A stretch of 64,000 nt of DNA from NCBI GenBank assembly GCA_965116685.1, contig OZ220707.1:1426001-1490000 (forward strand), given 5' to 3'. Position numbers and translations under genes: made by a program. This stretch comes from Bin80 sp965116685. Lineage in GTDB: Bacteria > Bacteroidota > Rhodothermia > Rhodothermales > Bin80. This document shows positions 28,481-37,792 of this stretch, in pieces (within the stretch, counting starts at the first letter, position 1; each line of letters opens with the position of its first letter). The notes under the pieces are model-generated. The model ran no database searches and was not told the DNA's origin. It saw nothing but the letters and a program-made list of their open reading frames with translations.

Positions 28481-29204
28481 ATGACCCGTGTAATTCCCTT
28501 GATCCTTGTCCTTGCAGTTTCTCATACAACTGCTACACATGCACAATTTCTGGGATGCCCCCTGATTGATCAGATCACGTTGGAGGACTGTCAGGTTCTG
28601 GAAAAACTCTTCTACGATACCGATGGATTTAACTGGCGGAATGTGCGCGGATGGCTTCGAACCAATCAGCCATGTGACTGGTACGGGATTACTTGTCAAT
28701 CTTCTGGCTGGCCCAGAGACATTATACATATTGATCTATCTGGAAACGACCTCACCGGTACACTTCCAGGGGATTTGGCTTTCCTTTCAGAACTGCGAAT
28801 AATCCGCATTGATAATACCGGCCCAGGGGTCCGCCAGAAAAAACTGATCAATCAGATCCCGGCTACGCTCGGAGATCTGGAACACCTGGAAGTTCTTATG
28901 CTCGGCAATAATGCCTTCACCGGTACGATCCCGCCAGAACTGGAAAACTTGACCAACCTTCGTGAACTGAGCCTGGGAGACAATAAATTGGAGGGACCCG
29001 TACCCGAAAGATTTGGACAACTCACCGAACTGCAGCACCTTGATCTCAGTGGAAACAGCCTTGGCGGAGCGATCCCCGACTCCTTCCGTCACCTCATCAA
29101 ACTTGAGCACCTGGATCTGAGTCAGAACCTCTTTAGCGGCACTCTTCCAACCTGGCTGGGAGATCTGAGCGCGCTCAAGTTTCTTGATGTCAGCAATAAC
29201 ATGT
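28481..29204 (+). pseudogene. Leucine-rich-repeat secreted protein, 5' part (split by ISL3 copy 2)
   Basis: The start at ATG 28481 (MTRVIPLILVLAVSH) gives a signal peptide ending ATHA/QF; an ATG 33 nt upstream is less fitting. The N-terminal cap (LFYDTDGFNWRNVRGWL, then CDWYGITC) is the type seen before plant-like LRRs. About seven repeats of about 24 residues follow (LxxLxLxxNxLxGxIP). The frame runs to LKFLDVSNNM at 29204 where the IS begins. In the present sequence it reads on to a stop at 29269 inside the IS. Confidence 0.85.
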
Positions 29205-30606
29205 GGGGCTTCCCCTTTTTAAGTGGGTTCGGAGTCAGAACTGAGATGAACCACGATGCGATTGAATAGATTCGGAATGGATTTCTTTATTTATTTTGGG
29301 TCTGTTTTTGGAGTTCAAATCAAATATTTCATTCACCATGAGTGTACGTATTCAAGATATCAATCGATTGTTAGGGATTCAGTCTCCGTGGGAAGTCTCG
29401 GAGATCAAGCAAGATGATGCAACGCAGCTGGCTGAGATCCATGTGATTTGTTCGGAGGGTTCGGTACTTCGCTGTCCTGAATGTAACAAAGTTTGTCCTG
29501 GCTACGACCATCGTCTTCGGAAATGGCGTCATACGGATATCTGCGAGTATCAGACGAGTGTGGTTGCGAAAGTTCCTCGGGTGGAGTGTTCGGAGCATGG
29601 AATCAAGACGGTTTCGGTGCCCTGGGCGGATGAGCGCGTGCGTTTTACGACGGCATTTGAAGCGAAGGTCATTCACTGGTTGCTGGATACCACCAGTATT
29701 TCAACGGTGGCCTCCAGGATGGGAGTCAGTTGGACGATGATTGCCAACATTATGGAGCGTGCGGTAAATCGGGGACTGGACCGCAGAAAAGACGAACCCA
29801 TTGCCCATATCTGTGTCGATGAGACCTCTTATAAGAAAGGGCACAATTACATTACTGTGGTGTCCAATCCAGACACGGCCACCGTGCTGTATGTCGGGGA
29901 GGGTCGGACAATGGCCAGTTTGAACGGGTATTATGGTGGACGTTCTGCGGAGCAGTTGGACGCCATTGAAAGCGTCAGTATGGATATGTGGCCCGCGTAT
30001 ATCAGTGCCACGAAATTGTGGGTTCCCGGCGCGGATAAAAAGATTGCATTTGATCGTTTTCATGTGGCCAAATACATTGGAGATGCCGTGGATAAAGTCC
30101 GTCGGCAGGAGAACCGGGAATTGCGGAAAGAAGAAATCTACGATCTCACTGGAACCAAGTATGATTGGCTGACCAATCCGAAGAATATGTCGACGCGGCA
30201 AAAGAAACGATTCAACCAGTTAAAGACCAGTTCGCTGAAAACAGCTCGTGCGTGGGCCATCAAGGAATTGTCCCAGAAGTTATGGCATTATGTCCATCCC
30301 ACATGGGCACTCAAAGGATGGAAACGATGGCTGTCCTGGGCCATGCGTTGCCAACTGGAACCGATGAAAAAAGCGGCGAAAACCATCAAGAATCATTTGT
30401 GGGGGATTATCAATGCAGTGGTCTTAAAGGTCAGCAATGGCCCCGCCGAGAGCATCAACAGTCGCATCAAATCCGTCAAAATTCGTGCTCGTGGATTCCG
30501 AAACAAACAGCGGTTTACCAATGCAATCTACTTCTATCTCGGCGGACTGGATTTGTATCCAGTAGGCTTCCAAAATCATACTACCCACACGTAAAAGCGA
30601 AGAGCC
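29205..30606 (+). mobile_element. ISL3-family insertion sequence, copy 2
   Basis: 1,402 bp from GGGGCTTCCCC to GCGAAGAGCC with an 8-bp target duplication TAACATGT (29197-29204 and 30607-30614). The encoded protein is identical to copy 1. Removing the element and one target copy restores an open LRR gene. Confidence 0.96.
29338..30594 (+). CDS. ISL3-family transposase (copy 2)
   Basis: 418 residues, identical to the protein of copy 1 at 22200-23456 but on the opposite strand. ATG 29338; the stop is 12 bp before the end of the element. All family blocks named for copy 1 are present, so it is probably functional. Confidence 0.95.
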   Translation: MSVRIQDINRLLGIQSPWEVSEIKQDDATQLAEIHVICSEGSVLRCPECNKVCPGYDHRLRKWRHTDICEYQTSVVAKVPRVECSEHGIKTVSVPWADERVRFTTAFEAKVIHWLLDTTSISTVASRMGVSWTMIANIMERAVNRGLDRRKDEPIAHICVDETSYKKGHNYITVVSNPDTATVLYVGEGRTMASLNGYYGGRSAEQLDAIESVSMDMWPAYISATKLWVPGADKKIAFDRFHVAKYIGDAVDKVRRQENRELRKEEIYDLTGTKYDWLTNPKNMSTRQKKRFNQLKTSSLKTARAWAIKELSQKLWHYVHPTWALKGWKRWLSWAMRCQLEPMKKAAKTIKNHLWGIINAVVLKVSNGPAESINSRIKSVKIRARGFRNKQRFTNAIYFYLGGLDLYPVGFQNHTTHT

Positions 30607-30614
30607 TAACATGT

Positions 30615-31861
30615 TTTCTGGAACCCTACCCGAAGCGTTGATCCAACTGGATCAACTCGTATGGCTCTCGCTTGCCGACAATGATCTGGAAGGGACCCTT
30701 TCTCTCACAACAGCTACATATGCCGCCGGGATCACCAATTGCCATCTGGAAGGAAATCGCATATGCATTCCAGATGCACCCCCCTATGCAAGCCTTGATC
30801 AGGTTTGCTCACTCTCGCAGCAGAGTACATGCAAAGTATGTCAGGGCGTAGATTGCCAAAGCCTTGAGTCTGCTTACTTTGAGACCGATGGAGCATCCTG
30901 GGTACAAAGTGAGGGGTGGCTTGCCAGCTCAGATCCATGTGACTGGCACGGCATAAGCTGTCACAATAAAGAGATCACTAGCATCGTCCTGCCGGATAAC
31001 CGTCTCACAGGAGATCTGCCCCAATCCTTGTCCTCTCTATCAAACCTCCAGGTACTTGACCTCTCAAAAAACAACCTGCAGGGAGATGTCCCTCAAGAAT
31101 ATGCCGGGCTGAGTCAACTCATGACCCTTGATCTCAGCAACAATGAGCTCACCGGAATACTGCCCCTGCAAGTGGCAGCACTTGGCGCAACATTGAATAA
31201 ATGCAACCTGTCAGAAAATGCTGGAATCTGCCTACCTGACAACGCCGCGTATGCAGCACTGAATGCAAACCCAATCTGTCAATTGCCACTGCGCAAAGAT
31301 TGTCTGGGCTATGACTTTGTCGTATTCACTGAGTTGCACGCAATCCCAGAGGAGCGGTCTATTCAACTTGCATGGTCCACAACCCAGTCATCGATTGGAA
31401 TTACGTTTGTGATTGAACGCATTGAGCCACTTGTAATCCTTGCTGAAGTGCCTGGAAGTGTACAAGTGCCAGCCAGCTTTACCCATACCGTTGACAACCT
31501 GGACCCCGGCCAGTATTCATTTCAAATTCGGCAGGTTACCGCGTCCGGTGCCTATAGAGTTTCCGAACCCGTCACCGTTGAACTCTATGCTGAAGACTTG
31601 GTGATCTCCACTCCTTATCCGAATCCCTTCTCTGCCGAGACCGCGCTTGAGTTTACCTCTGGAGCACACGGATCGGTCGTAATTGCATTGTACGACCTTG
31701 TCGGGCGCCGAATCCAGACACTTTTCAGCGGGACACCTGTACTGCACCAGCCTACACGCATTGTACTTGACGCGAAAGGTCTGCCCAGCGGGACCTACTT
31801 CATTCACAGCTTCCTTGACGGTCGTCCGATCTCCTCGGAGCGAATCACACGCATCCGGTAA
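30615..31861 (+). pseudogene. LRR protein, 3' part with T9SS C-terminal sorting domain
   Basis: The frame joins the 5' part exactly after one target copy is removed (...DVSNNM + FSGTLPEAL...), giving a gene of 668 codons in total, counted from the ATG at 28448. This half holds the end of the first repeat block, a second cap (CQSLESAYFETDGASW, CDWHGISC), three more repeats, and a fibronectin-like linker. The C-terminal sorting domain (PYPNPF, YDLVGRRIQTL, LPSGTYFI) is recognised by the type IX secretion system. The product would have been exported to the surface. The in-frame ATG at 30611 lacks a signal peptide, so the fragment should not be exported. Confidence 0.85.
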
Positions 31862-33103
31862 CTACTTCCCGGACAGCATAGTGTGAATGACCTCCTCTAC
31901 TCTATCTGGCTGTTCCTGATGGATGTAGGAGCCATAATCTAGGATCATATGCGTGCCCATAGGCATCTTCTCTACCCAGGAAGCATGAAACCTGCTCCAT
32001 GCCCGGCGCCCTTCTGGAGACTCCCCAATCCAACTTGCGGGATCTGACACACGTCCGGCCGTCAAGATTACGGTGGGTACCGAAGGTGCAGACGAGAGCC
32101 CTGGATCGACCTCCTCATCAATCATTTCAGCATAAATCTTAAACTCCTGGCCTGTCCCTCCCGGCAACATGGACTGAAAGCGTTTGGCACGGCTCCAGTA
32201 TGACTGCCACGCCTCTGCATCCAGCCCTTTCCATATCTCGGCTTGCTTTTCGTGGTCAGGATCAATGAGGAGCAGACCACGCACCTGCTCGGTATATAAA
32301 TCCACAAACCGACGGGCAATAAATGCCCCCTCCGCATGCGCCACAAGCAAATAGGGTGCAGGGGCATTGATGCTCTGGAGCAAATCTCTCAGCTCAGATG
32401 CCATCTGATCTAGAGTACGGGGCATGGGGGATGCCTTCGATAAACCCAGACCGGGTCGATCATACGCAATTGTACGGAGATTCCGCGCCAGACTCTGCTG
32501 AAGCACCTCCCAGGTGGTGAGGTTATCCCCCAACCCTGCAATCAGCACCACCGCCATTGGACCCGTGCCTGCATCAATATAATTCACGCCCAGGTCGTTC
32601 AACATCACGGTACCCCCCTTTGGATAGGCTTCTCCTAACCGCCATTCTTCGGACTCTGAATCCGTATCCTCTAGATCCTCTAGCCCGGAAATACGTCTGA
32701 ACGTCGTCTCATCCAAGGTTAACGCATCTCTGTCCGAGCCGGGAGGTGCCATGATCGCCCCTCCATACCCCCCCCACGGATCTGCGCATACACCGTGATA
32801 TACCCCGTCGGGAAGACGTGCCAGTGTGCATGGCAACTCGAACGAGGGCTCCCATACAAAGAACAGACTGTCTGCGGTTACCCGTATATCTCGGAACTGA
32901 AAGGGACCATATTCCTCTACATCAAGCGTGATCTGTAAACCATCTTCCCCGTTCTGAACCTTGTAGGTCACATCCATAATTTGACCATTCCGATGAATAA
33001 TCTGCCCGACCCAATCCCCATCCTGAATGATCTGGGATTGTGCACCAAAACTTGAACTAACCGCTATCGCGGCAATCAGCAGTACTTGCTTCCACATATT
33101 CAT
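31862..33103 (-). CDS. Alpha/beta-hydrolase-fold protein lacking the nucleophilic Ser
   Basis: 413 residues from ATG 33103 (MNMWKQVLLIAAIAVSS; ATG 33097 is also possible), giving a signal peptide ending SFGAQS. The long upstream frame to 33220 is inside the TPR gene. Residues about 20-150 form a beta-rich domain; the hydrolase domain runs from about 160. The oxyanion region (LIAGLGDNLTTW), YDRPGLGLS, LLLIDPDHE and the His region (YIHQEQPDRVEEVI) are conserved. The nucleophile elbow, normally G-H-S-x-G, reads A-H-A-E-G. The gene overlaps the TPR gene by 47 bp, and its stop abuts the convergent LRR stop with no base between. It is probably a binding protein or an inactive enzyme. Confidence 0.85.
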   Translation of the reverse strand: MNMWKQVLLIAAIAVSSSFGAQSQIIQDGDWVGQIIHRNGQIMDVTYKVQNGEDGLQITLDVEEYGPFQFRDIRVTADSLFFVWEPSFELPCTLARLPDGVYHGVCADPWGGYGGAIMAPPGSDRDALTLDETTFRRISGLEDLEDTDSESEEWRLGEAYPKGGTVMLNDLGVNYIDAGTGPMAVVLIAGLGDNLTTWEVLQQSLARNLRTIAYDRPGLGLSKASPMPRTLDQMASELRDLLQSINAPAPYLLVAHAEGAFIARRFVDLYTEQVRGLLLIDPDHEKQAEIWKGLDAEAWQSYWSRAKRFQSMLPGGTGQEFKIYAEMIDEEVDPGLSSAPSVPTVILTAGRVSDPASWIGESPEGRRAWSRFHASWVEKMPMGTHMILDYGSYIHQEQPDRVEEVIHTMLSGK

Positions 33104-34430
33104 TTTGATCCATTGTATCCAGCTGTTCCAAATAGCTTTGAGCAGCAGTGTTTTGTGGCGCTCTTTCCAGGAGTTCCCTCCATGTGGCACGCGCCTCGTC
33201 AAACCTGCCCCCCTGCGCATATACGATCCCTAAATTCAGTCTCGCTACACCCAAATCCGGGTCTGCCCGCAAGATTGCTTCAAACCTCCTGGCTGCCTCG
33301 CTCAGATCCCCACACTCCATGTAAAGCGTGGCGAGGTTCGTTTGCATGTACAGTGCGAGCCCTGGAGGGACTTGAATCGTCAATCCATTCTTATACGCCT
33401 CAATCGCACGGCCGTATCTTTTGGACTCCCGAAGTCGATTCCCCAGTTCAATCCAGTTGGCCGGCGAGGTGGGATCATTATTGATCGCATTCTGGGCCTC
33501 ATTGACACGCTGCTGAAGTTGCTGGGCCTCATCCGCTCTCGCAAAATAAATCTCTGCTTCCGCCTCTTGCCCAAGCCGCATGTGGACTTGCCCGAGATTG
33601 AATTGTGCACCGTGATGCCATGTCCGTTCTTTTGCTACAGGCTCAAGATAGGGGAGTGCTGCTTCAGCGGAGTCGAGTCGGAAGTACTGCGTTCCCACAA
33701 TATATTGATAATCCAAATCATCCGGGCGCAGTTTGAGACCATTCAAAGACATCTCCAATGCGCCTTCCAAATCCCCGGTTTCTTCCAGAAGTTGCCCAAG
33801 CCACATATAGGTTGTCGTGTACTCCGGGTCCATTGACAGTGCCTGTTCATATGCAGCCTTCGCACTGTCCGGCACACCAATCTTCGCATAGGCCCGTCCC
33901 AATTCATGATAGAGAGCAGTGGTTGGGCCAACTTCACGTTCTTCTTCCAAATAAAAATTTATTGCATCACGGAGCTTCCCCCGCCGGAAGCTGTTCAGCC
34001 CCATATTGAACCGTGCCCCCGCATACTCCGGGTCAATTTCCAGGACGACCTGATAGGCAGCCTGTGCCACCTGCAATTGATTGAGCTGCGTGTAGATCTT
34101 GCCCCGTAAAAAATGAAGATCCGCCAACTCCGGCATATGGGCCTCTGCACTATCCGTATAGGCCAGCGCCAACTCATACACCCCCCGGTAAAATGCCCCT
34201 TCCGCCTCAACCATGTATCTGGCGACCCGCGGAGCGAGGCTGTTCCGCTGCTTCTGAGCAATCCCGGCCGGTTCACGACAACCGGATACCGCAATGAACA
34301 GGCAAAGCAGAAGGATGCCTGCCGCACCCCCATAGATCTGCCGGGTTCCGTGTGCAGGATTCCCTGGCTTCAGGGATGCTCCAGTGGTTTCCTCTGCTGC
34401 TGAGTATGCGCCGCTCTTTTCTAGTTGCAT
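33057..34430 (-). CDS. TPR-repeat lipoprotein
   Basis: 457 residues. A 30-residue N-terminal segment precedes a hydrophobic stretch with lipobox AVSGC (Cys 51), so it is probably membrane-anchored. About eight tetratricopeptide repeats follow, e.g. AGARFNMGLNSFRRGKLRDA and ARLNLGIVYAQGGRFDEARA. TPRs bind protein partners. It lies between three CRTAC1-type lipoprotein genes (25 bp upstream) and the hydrolase-like gene it overlaps, all on the minus strand. A scaffold role for the products of this operon is an inference. Confidence 0.85.
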   Translation of the reverse strand: MQLEKSGAYSAAEETTGASLKPGNPAHGTRQIYGGAAGILLLCLFIAVSGCREPAGIAQKQRNSLAPRVARYMVEAEGAFYRGVYELALAYTDSAEAHMPELADLHFLRGKIYTQLNQLQVAQAAYQVVLEIDPEYAGARFNMGLNSFRRGKLRDAINFYLEEEREVGPTTALYHELGRAYAKIGVPDSAKAAYEQALSMDPEYTTTYMWLGQLLEETGDLEGALEMSLNGLKLRPDDLDYQYIVGTQYFRLDSAEAALPYLEPVAKERTWHHGAQFNLGQVHMRLGQEAEAEIYFARADEAQQLQQRVNEAQNAINNDPTSPANWIELGNRLRESKRYGRAIEAYKNGLTIQVPPGLALYMQTNLATLYMECGDLSEAARRFEAILRADPDLGVARLNLGIVYAQGGRFDEARATWRELLERAPQNTAAQSYLEQLDTMDQNEYVEASTADCRDSG

Positions 34431-34455
34431 TGATGGCTTGATAAAATGACCCTGA

Positions 34456-36135
34456 CTATGATTCTTCCACCAGTGTAATCGTCCCGGCTGGTATGGCGGT
34501 GCGGTTCATAAAGCTGCCGTTTGGCCACTGCACCTCCAGTGAATCCACGGATTCTGCCATGCCCAGACCAAACAGTGGCCACCGTTGGCTCTGAGAAAGA
34601 TAACTTGTACCAGTCCGCACGTAGCGCTCCTGCCACTTCCCATTCACATGCACGCGAACACGGCTTCCGACCGCATCCCGATTGCTTTTGGAGCCGATTA
34701 ATTTTACGGTCAATGAATTCCCGTACGACGTGTCATTACGCCAGAGATGTGCGGGGCCACCGTTCTCCGTAATAAGCAGGTCCGGGTCCCCATCTTGATC
34801 ATAGTCTGCCCACGCCGCCCCCCGGGCCACCTTGAATTCTGAAAGAACACCGGTCGGCTCCGCCTCAGAAAACTGCCCATTTCCCTCATTGACATACAGC
34901 TGCGTCCGTTGCCGAAATGTAACTCCTTCCTCTACCTCTCCAATATCTTCGGTGATGTGGCCATTGGCAGTGACTAGATCCAAATCTGTATCCAGATCAA
35001 AATCAGCCAACAAAAGTCCGAAGGTCAGTGTACGCAGGCTGGGCCGTCCAATCTGAGAAACCGCTGCCCGTTCGGTAAAGATTCCGTTGCCCATATGTCG
35101 ATAGACACCCACCATTTCACCTGAAAAATGGCCTATAAATACCGTCTCTCCGCCGGTATGGTCCACCACCCCAATGTCAATCCCCATTCCGGCGCGTGCA
35201 CGCCCGTTTTCATCGAACGCAATCCCACTGACCACACCCTTCTCAAGAAAGGTCCCATCCCCTTGGTTTTCAAAAAGAAGGTCCCGCTGGGTATCATTCG
35301 CAACAATCAAATCCGGCCATCCATCCCGGTTGTAGTCCATACTCGCAGCCGCAAGCGTTTTGCCAGGTAAACCGGCAAAATCATCTGATCTCTCTTCAAA
35401 TGTGCCGTCCCCTTGGTTCCGGTAAAAGCGTCCCGTAATTCCCTCATACTGCTCTGGGGTACAATAGGACTTCTTATCCCCTACCCGTGTACAGTAAATA
35501 TCCTCTTCGGGAGTCCAGTGAACATAATTCCCGATGTATAAATCCAGAAACCCATCCCGATCTGCATCCAGAAACACACTGGCACTGCTCCATTCGCTAT
35601 ATCCTCCCAGTCCTGCTTCCTGACTGACTTCGCGAAAAACTCCTCCTTCATTACGAAGCAGAAGGTTCTCATACAACGCCGTCACAAACACATCGGAGTC
35701 GCCGTCATTATCGTAATCTGCAACACTCACACCAAATGCATAGCTCTGAAGAGATTGTAGACCGGCCTCTTGGGTCGCTTCTGCGAATTGTCCACTCTCG
35801 CTACCGCGATACAGACGGATTGAGGGTTGTGTAATCGCTCCCTGCGATGAAAACACACTACCGGAGATCAGCAAAATATCCAGGATTCCATCTCCATCAT
35901 AATCTAGAAAACCTCCTCCTGCCCCCATTGTCTCTGGAAACCATTTTTCTCCAAAAGCTCCAGTTTCGTGCAGGAAGTCTCCCAGACCGGCAGACGCGGT
36001 CATGTCTGTAAATGCAATCTGAGGAGCCTGCTGAATCTCTTCTGATACCTGCGGATCAGGGGTGGATTGACTACATGCTCCGAAAACGAAAAGCAGGATC
36101 ATGCCCTCAATTCGGATAAGTCCCTTACAATTCAT
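34456..36135 (-). CDS. CRTAC1-family lipoprotein (VCBS repeats + ASPIC/UnbV), paralog 1
   Basis: 559 residues with a lipoprotein signal (LLFVFGAC, Cys 21). It contains about seven FG-GAP/VCBS repeats with Ca-binding Asp-rich loops (DYDGDGILD, DYDNDGDSD, DADRDGFLD, DYNRDGWPD, DFDLDTDLD, DYDQDGDPD) forming a beta-propeller, then a C-terminal ASPIC/UnbV domain (RTGTSYLSQSQRWPLFGLG). Its ATG overlaps the stop of the preceding paralog by 11 bp. The role is unknown; surface carbohydrate or protein binding is typical of the fold. Confidence 0.88.
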   Translation of the reverse strand: MNCKGLIRIEGMILLFVFGACSQSTPDPQVSEEIQQAPQIAFTDMTASAGLGDFLHETGAFGEKWFPETMGAGGGFLDYDGDGILDILLISGSVFSSQGAITQPSIRLYRGSESGQFAEATQEAGLQSLQSYAFGVSVADYDNDGDSDVFVTALYENLLLRNEGGVFREVSQEAGLGGYSEWSSASVFLDADRDGFLDLYIGNYVHWTPEEDIYCTRVGDKKSYCTPEQYEGITGRFYRNQGDGTFEERSDDFAGLPGKTLAAASMDYNRDGWPDLIVANDTQRDLLFENQGDGTFLEKGVVSGIAFDENGRARAGMGIDIGVVDHTGGETVFIGHFSGEMVGVYRHMGNGIFTERAAVSQIGRPSLRTLTFGLLLADFDLDTDLDLVTANGHITEDIGEVEEGVTFRQRTQLYVNEGNGQFSEAEPTGVLSEFKVARGAAWADYDQDGDPDLLITENGGPAHLWRNDTSYGNSLTVKLIGSKSNRDAVGSRVRVHVNGKWQERYVRTGTSYLSQSQRWPLFGLGMAESVDSLEVQWPNGSFMNRTAIPAGTITLVEES

Positions 36136-37792
36136 CTTCTAAAAGGTGTATCGTGGTATTGATCGGCAATTCATGAACCCAGGTCTCCAGTCCACTTGGC
36201 CAACGGACATAGAGACTGTCTGGCATCTCCTGAAGCCCAAAAAAGGCGGCAGACTCCGAATGGGACAAATAGCTGGAACCCGTACGGATACGCCGCACCT
36301 GCATGTGTCCACGACTCCACAGATGGAGCTGCGCGCCGTACGCATTGCGATTGCTCTTGGTACCTGTGAGTTCAACCCGGAGCCAAATCCCCCCTTCCGA
36401 CTCATTCTGCCATACATGTGCGAGGCCATTGTTTTCGACCAGAAGAACATCCAGGTCACCATCACGATCATAGTCCCCCGTGGCCAGACCCCGACCGACA
36501 AAAGACGCTGCCAGTGGCCCGCTTGCCGGCATCTCTGTAAACGTGCCTGCTCCGTCATTCAAAAATAATTGCGGACGCTGCCGAAAGGTGACTCCGTCCA
36601 CAATCTGAGCAATGTGTGTCTGTACATGACCATTGGCAATCAGTACGTCCAGATCTGTATCCAGATCAACATCAAAGAGTACCAGACCAAAGGTGAGGGT
36701 CTTCAGGCTGGGCTGCCCCATCCTGGATGCAGCTGCACGATCATTGAATATGCCATTGCCTCTATGCTGATAGACCCCTACCATCTCATCTGAAAAGTTG
36801 CCGACAAAGATAGATGGCTCCCCCGAGTCATCCACTACACCAACATCAACGCCCATACCAGCTCGCGGCTTCCCATGCTGATCATACGCGACCCCACTGC
36901 GTCTACCCGTTTCTACAAACGTCCCGTTGCCTTGATTCATAAAGAGCATGTCCCGCTCTGTATCGTTTGCAACGAACACATCGGTCCACCCATCCTGATT
37001 TGCATCCAGTTCCGCAACCCCTAACGTTTTGTCCCGACCCGCATCGACTCCCGACAGAAATCCCGCCTGCTCGGTAAGATCTGTAAAGGTGCCATCTCCA
37101 TTATTCTGGTAGTACCGACTGGCAATCCCATCATACAACTCAGGCGTACAGTATACCTTACTGCCACCGAAACTGCAGTAAATATCATCTTCGGGCGTCC
37201 AGTGAACATACGTTCCAACATAGAGATCCAGGAATCCATCACGGTTTGCATCAAAGAACATTGCACTCGTACTCCACTCACTGACCAAGCCTACCTTTGC
37301 CGTCTGTCCAATTTCCTCAAAAACGCCATCCGTGTTACGCAGTAGCAGATCTTCTTCCAAGGTGGTCACATAGATATCCTCATCCCCGTCGTTGTCATAA
37401 TCCCCGATGGTCATTCCCAGACTGTACGCGCGAAGCAGCGCTAAGCCGGCCGGCTGGGTCACCTCATCGAATTGTCCATTACCAAGATTGCGAAACAGTC
37501 GCAGAGCCGGGTGTGCTCCAAGTGGAGGCTCCCCCTCAAATTCTCCTCCTGTCGCCACAAGAATATCCTGCCAGCCATCCTGGTCGTAGTCAAAGAATGC
37601 CCCTCCTGCACCGACAATTTCCGGTGCCCAGGAATTCCCGAACCCGCCGTGATTATGCACAACCCCTCCGAATCCAATCTCCTCGGTCACGTCCGTAAAC
37701 AGCGTGCTCACTGCGTCTGGATCCCGGGATGCCTCTCCGGCACATCCTGCAATCAGGGTGATCCCCACATATGCTGCAATCACACTCCGCAT
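36125..37792 (-). CDS. CRTAC1-family lipoprotein, paralog 2
   Basis: 555 residues from ATG 37792, which overlaps the previous stop as TGATG; an in-frame TTG one codon earlier is unlikely. The lipobox is LIAGC (Cys 17). It has the same VCBS propeller and ASPIC/UnbV tail as its neighbours (RTGSSYLSHSESAAFFGL near the end). The block WTPEDDIYCSFGGSKVYCTPELYDG is shared with both paralogs and carries a Cys pair. Start and stop overlaps imply translational coupling. Confidence 0.88.
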   Translation of the reverse strand: MRSVIAAYVGITLIAGCAGEASRDPDAVSTLFTDVTEEIGFGGVVHNHGGFGNSWAPEIVGAGGAFFDYDQDGWQDILVATGGEFEGEPPLGAHPALRLFRNLGNGQFDEVTQPAGLALLRAYSLGMTIGDYDNDGDEDIYVTTLEEDLLLRNTDGVFEEIGQTAKVGLVSEWSTSAMFFDANRDGFLDLYVGTYVHWTPEDDIYCSFGGSKVYCTPELYDGIASRYYQNNGDGTFTDLTEQAGFLSGVDAGRDKTLGVAELDANQDGWTDVFVANDTERDMLFMNQGNGTFVETGRRSGVAYDQHGKPRAGMGVDVGVVDDSGEPSIFVGNFSDEMVGVYQHRGNGIFNDRAAASRMGQPSLKTLTFGLVLFDVDLDTDLDVLIANGHVQTHIAQIVDGVTFRQRPQLFLNDGAGTFTEMPASGPLAASFVGRGLATGDYDRDGDLDVLLVENNGLAHVWQNESEGGIWLRVELTGTKSNRNAYGAQLHLWSRGHMQVRRIRTGSSYLSHSESAAFFGLQEMPDSLYVRWPSGLETWVHELPINTTIHLLEDEL

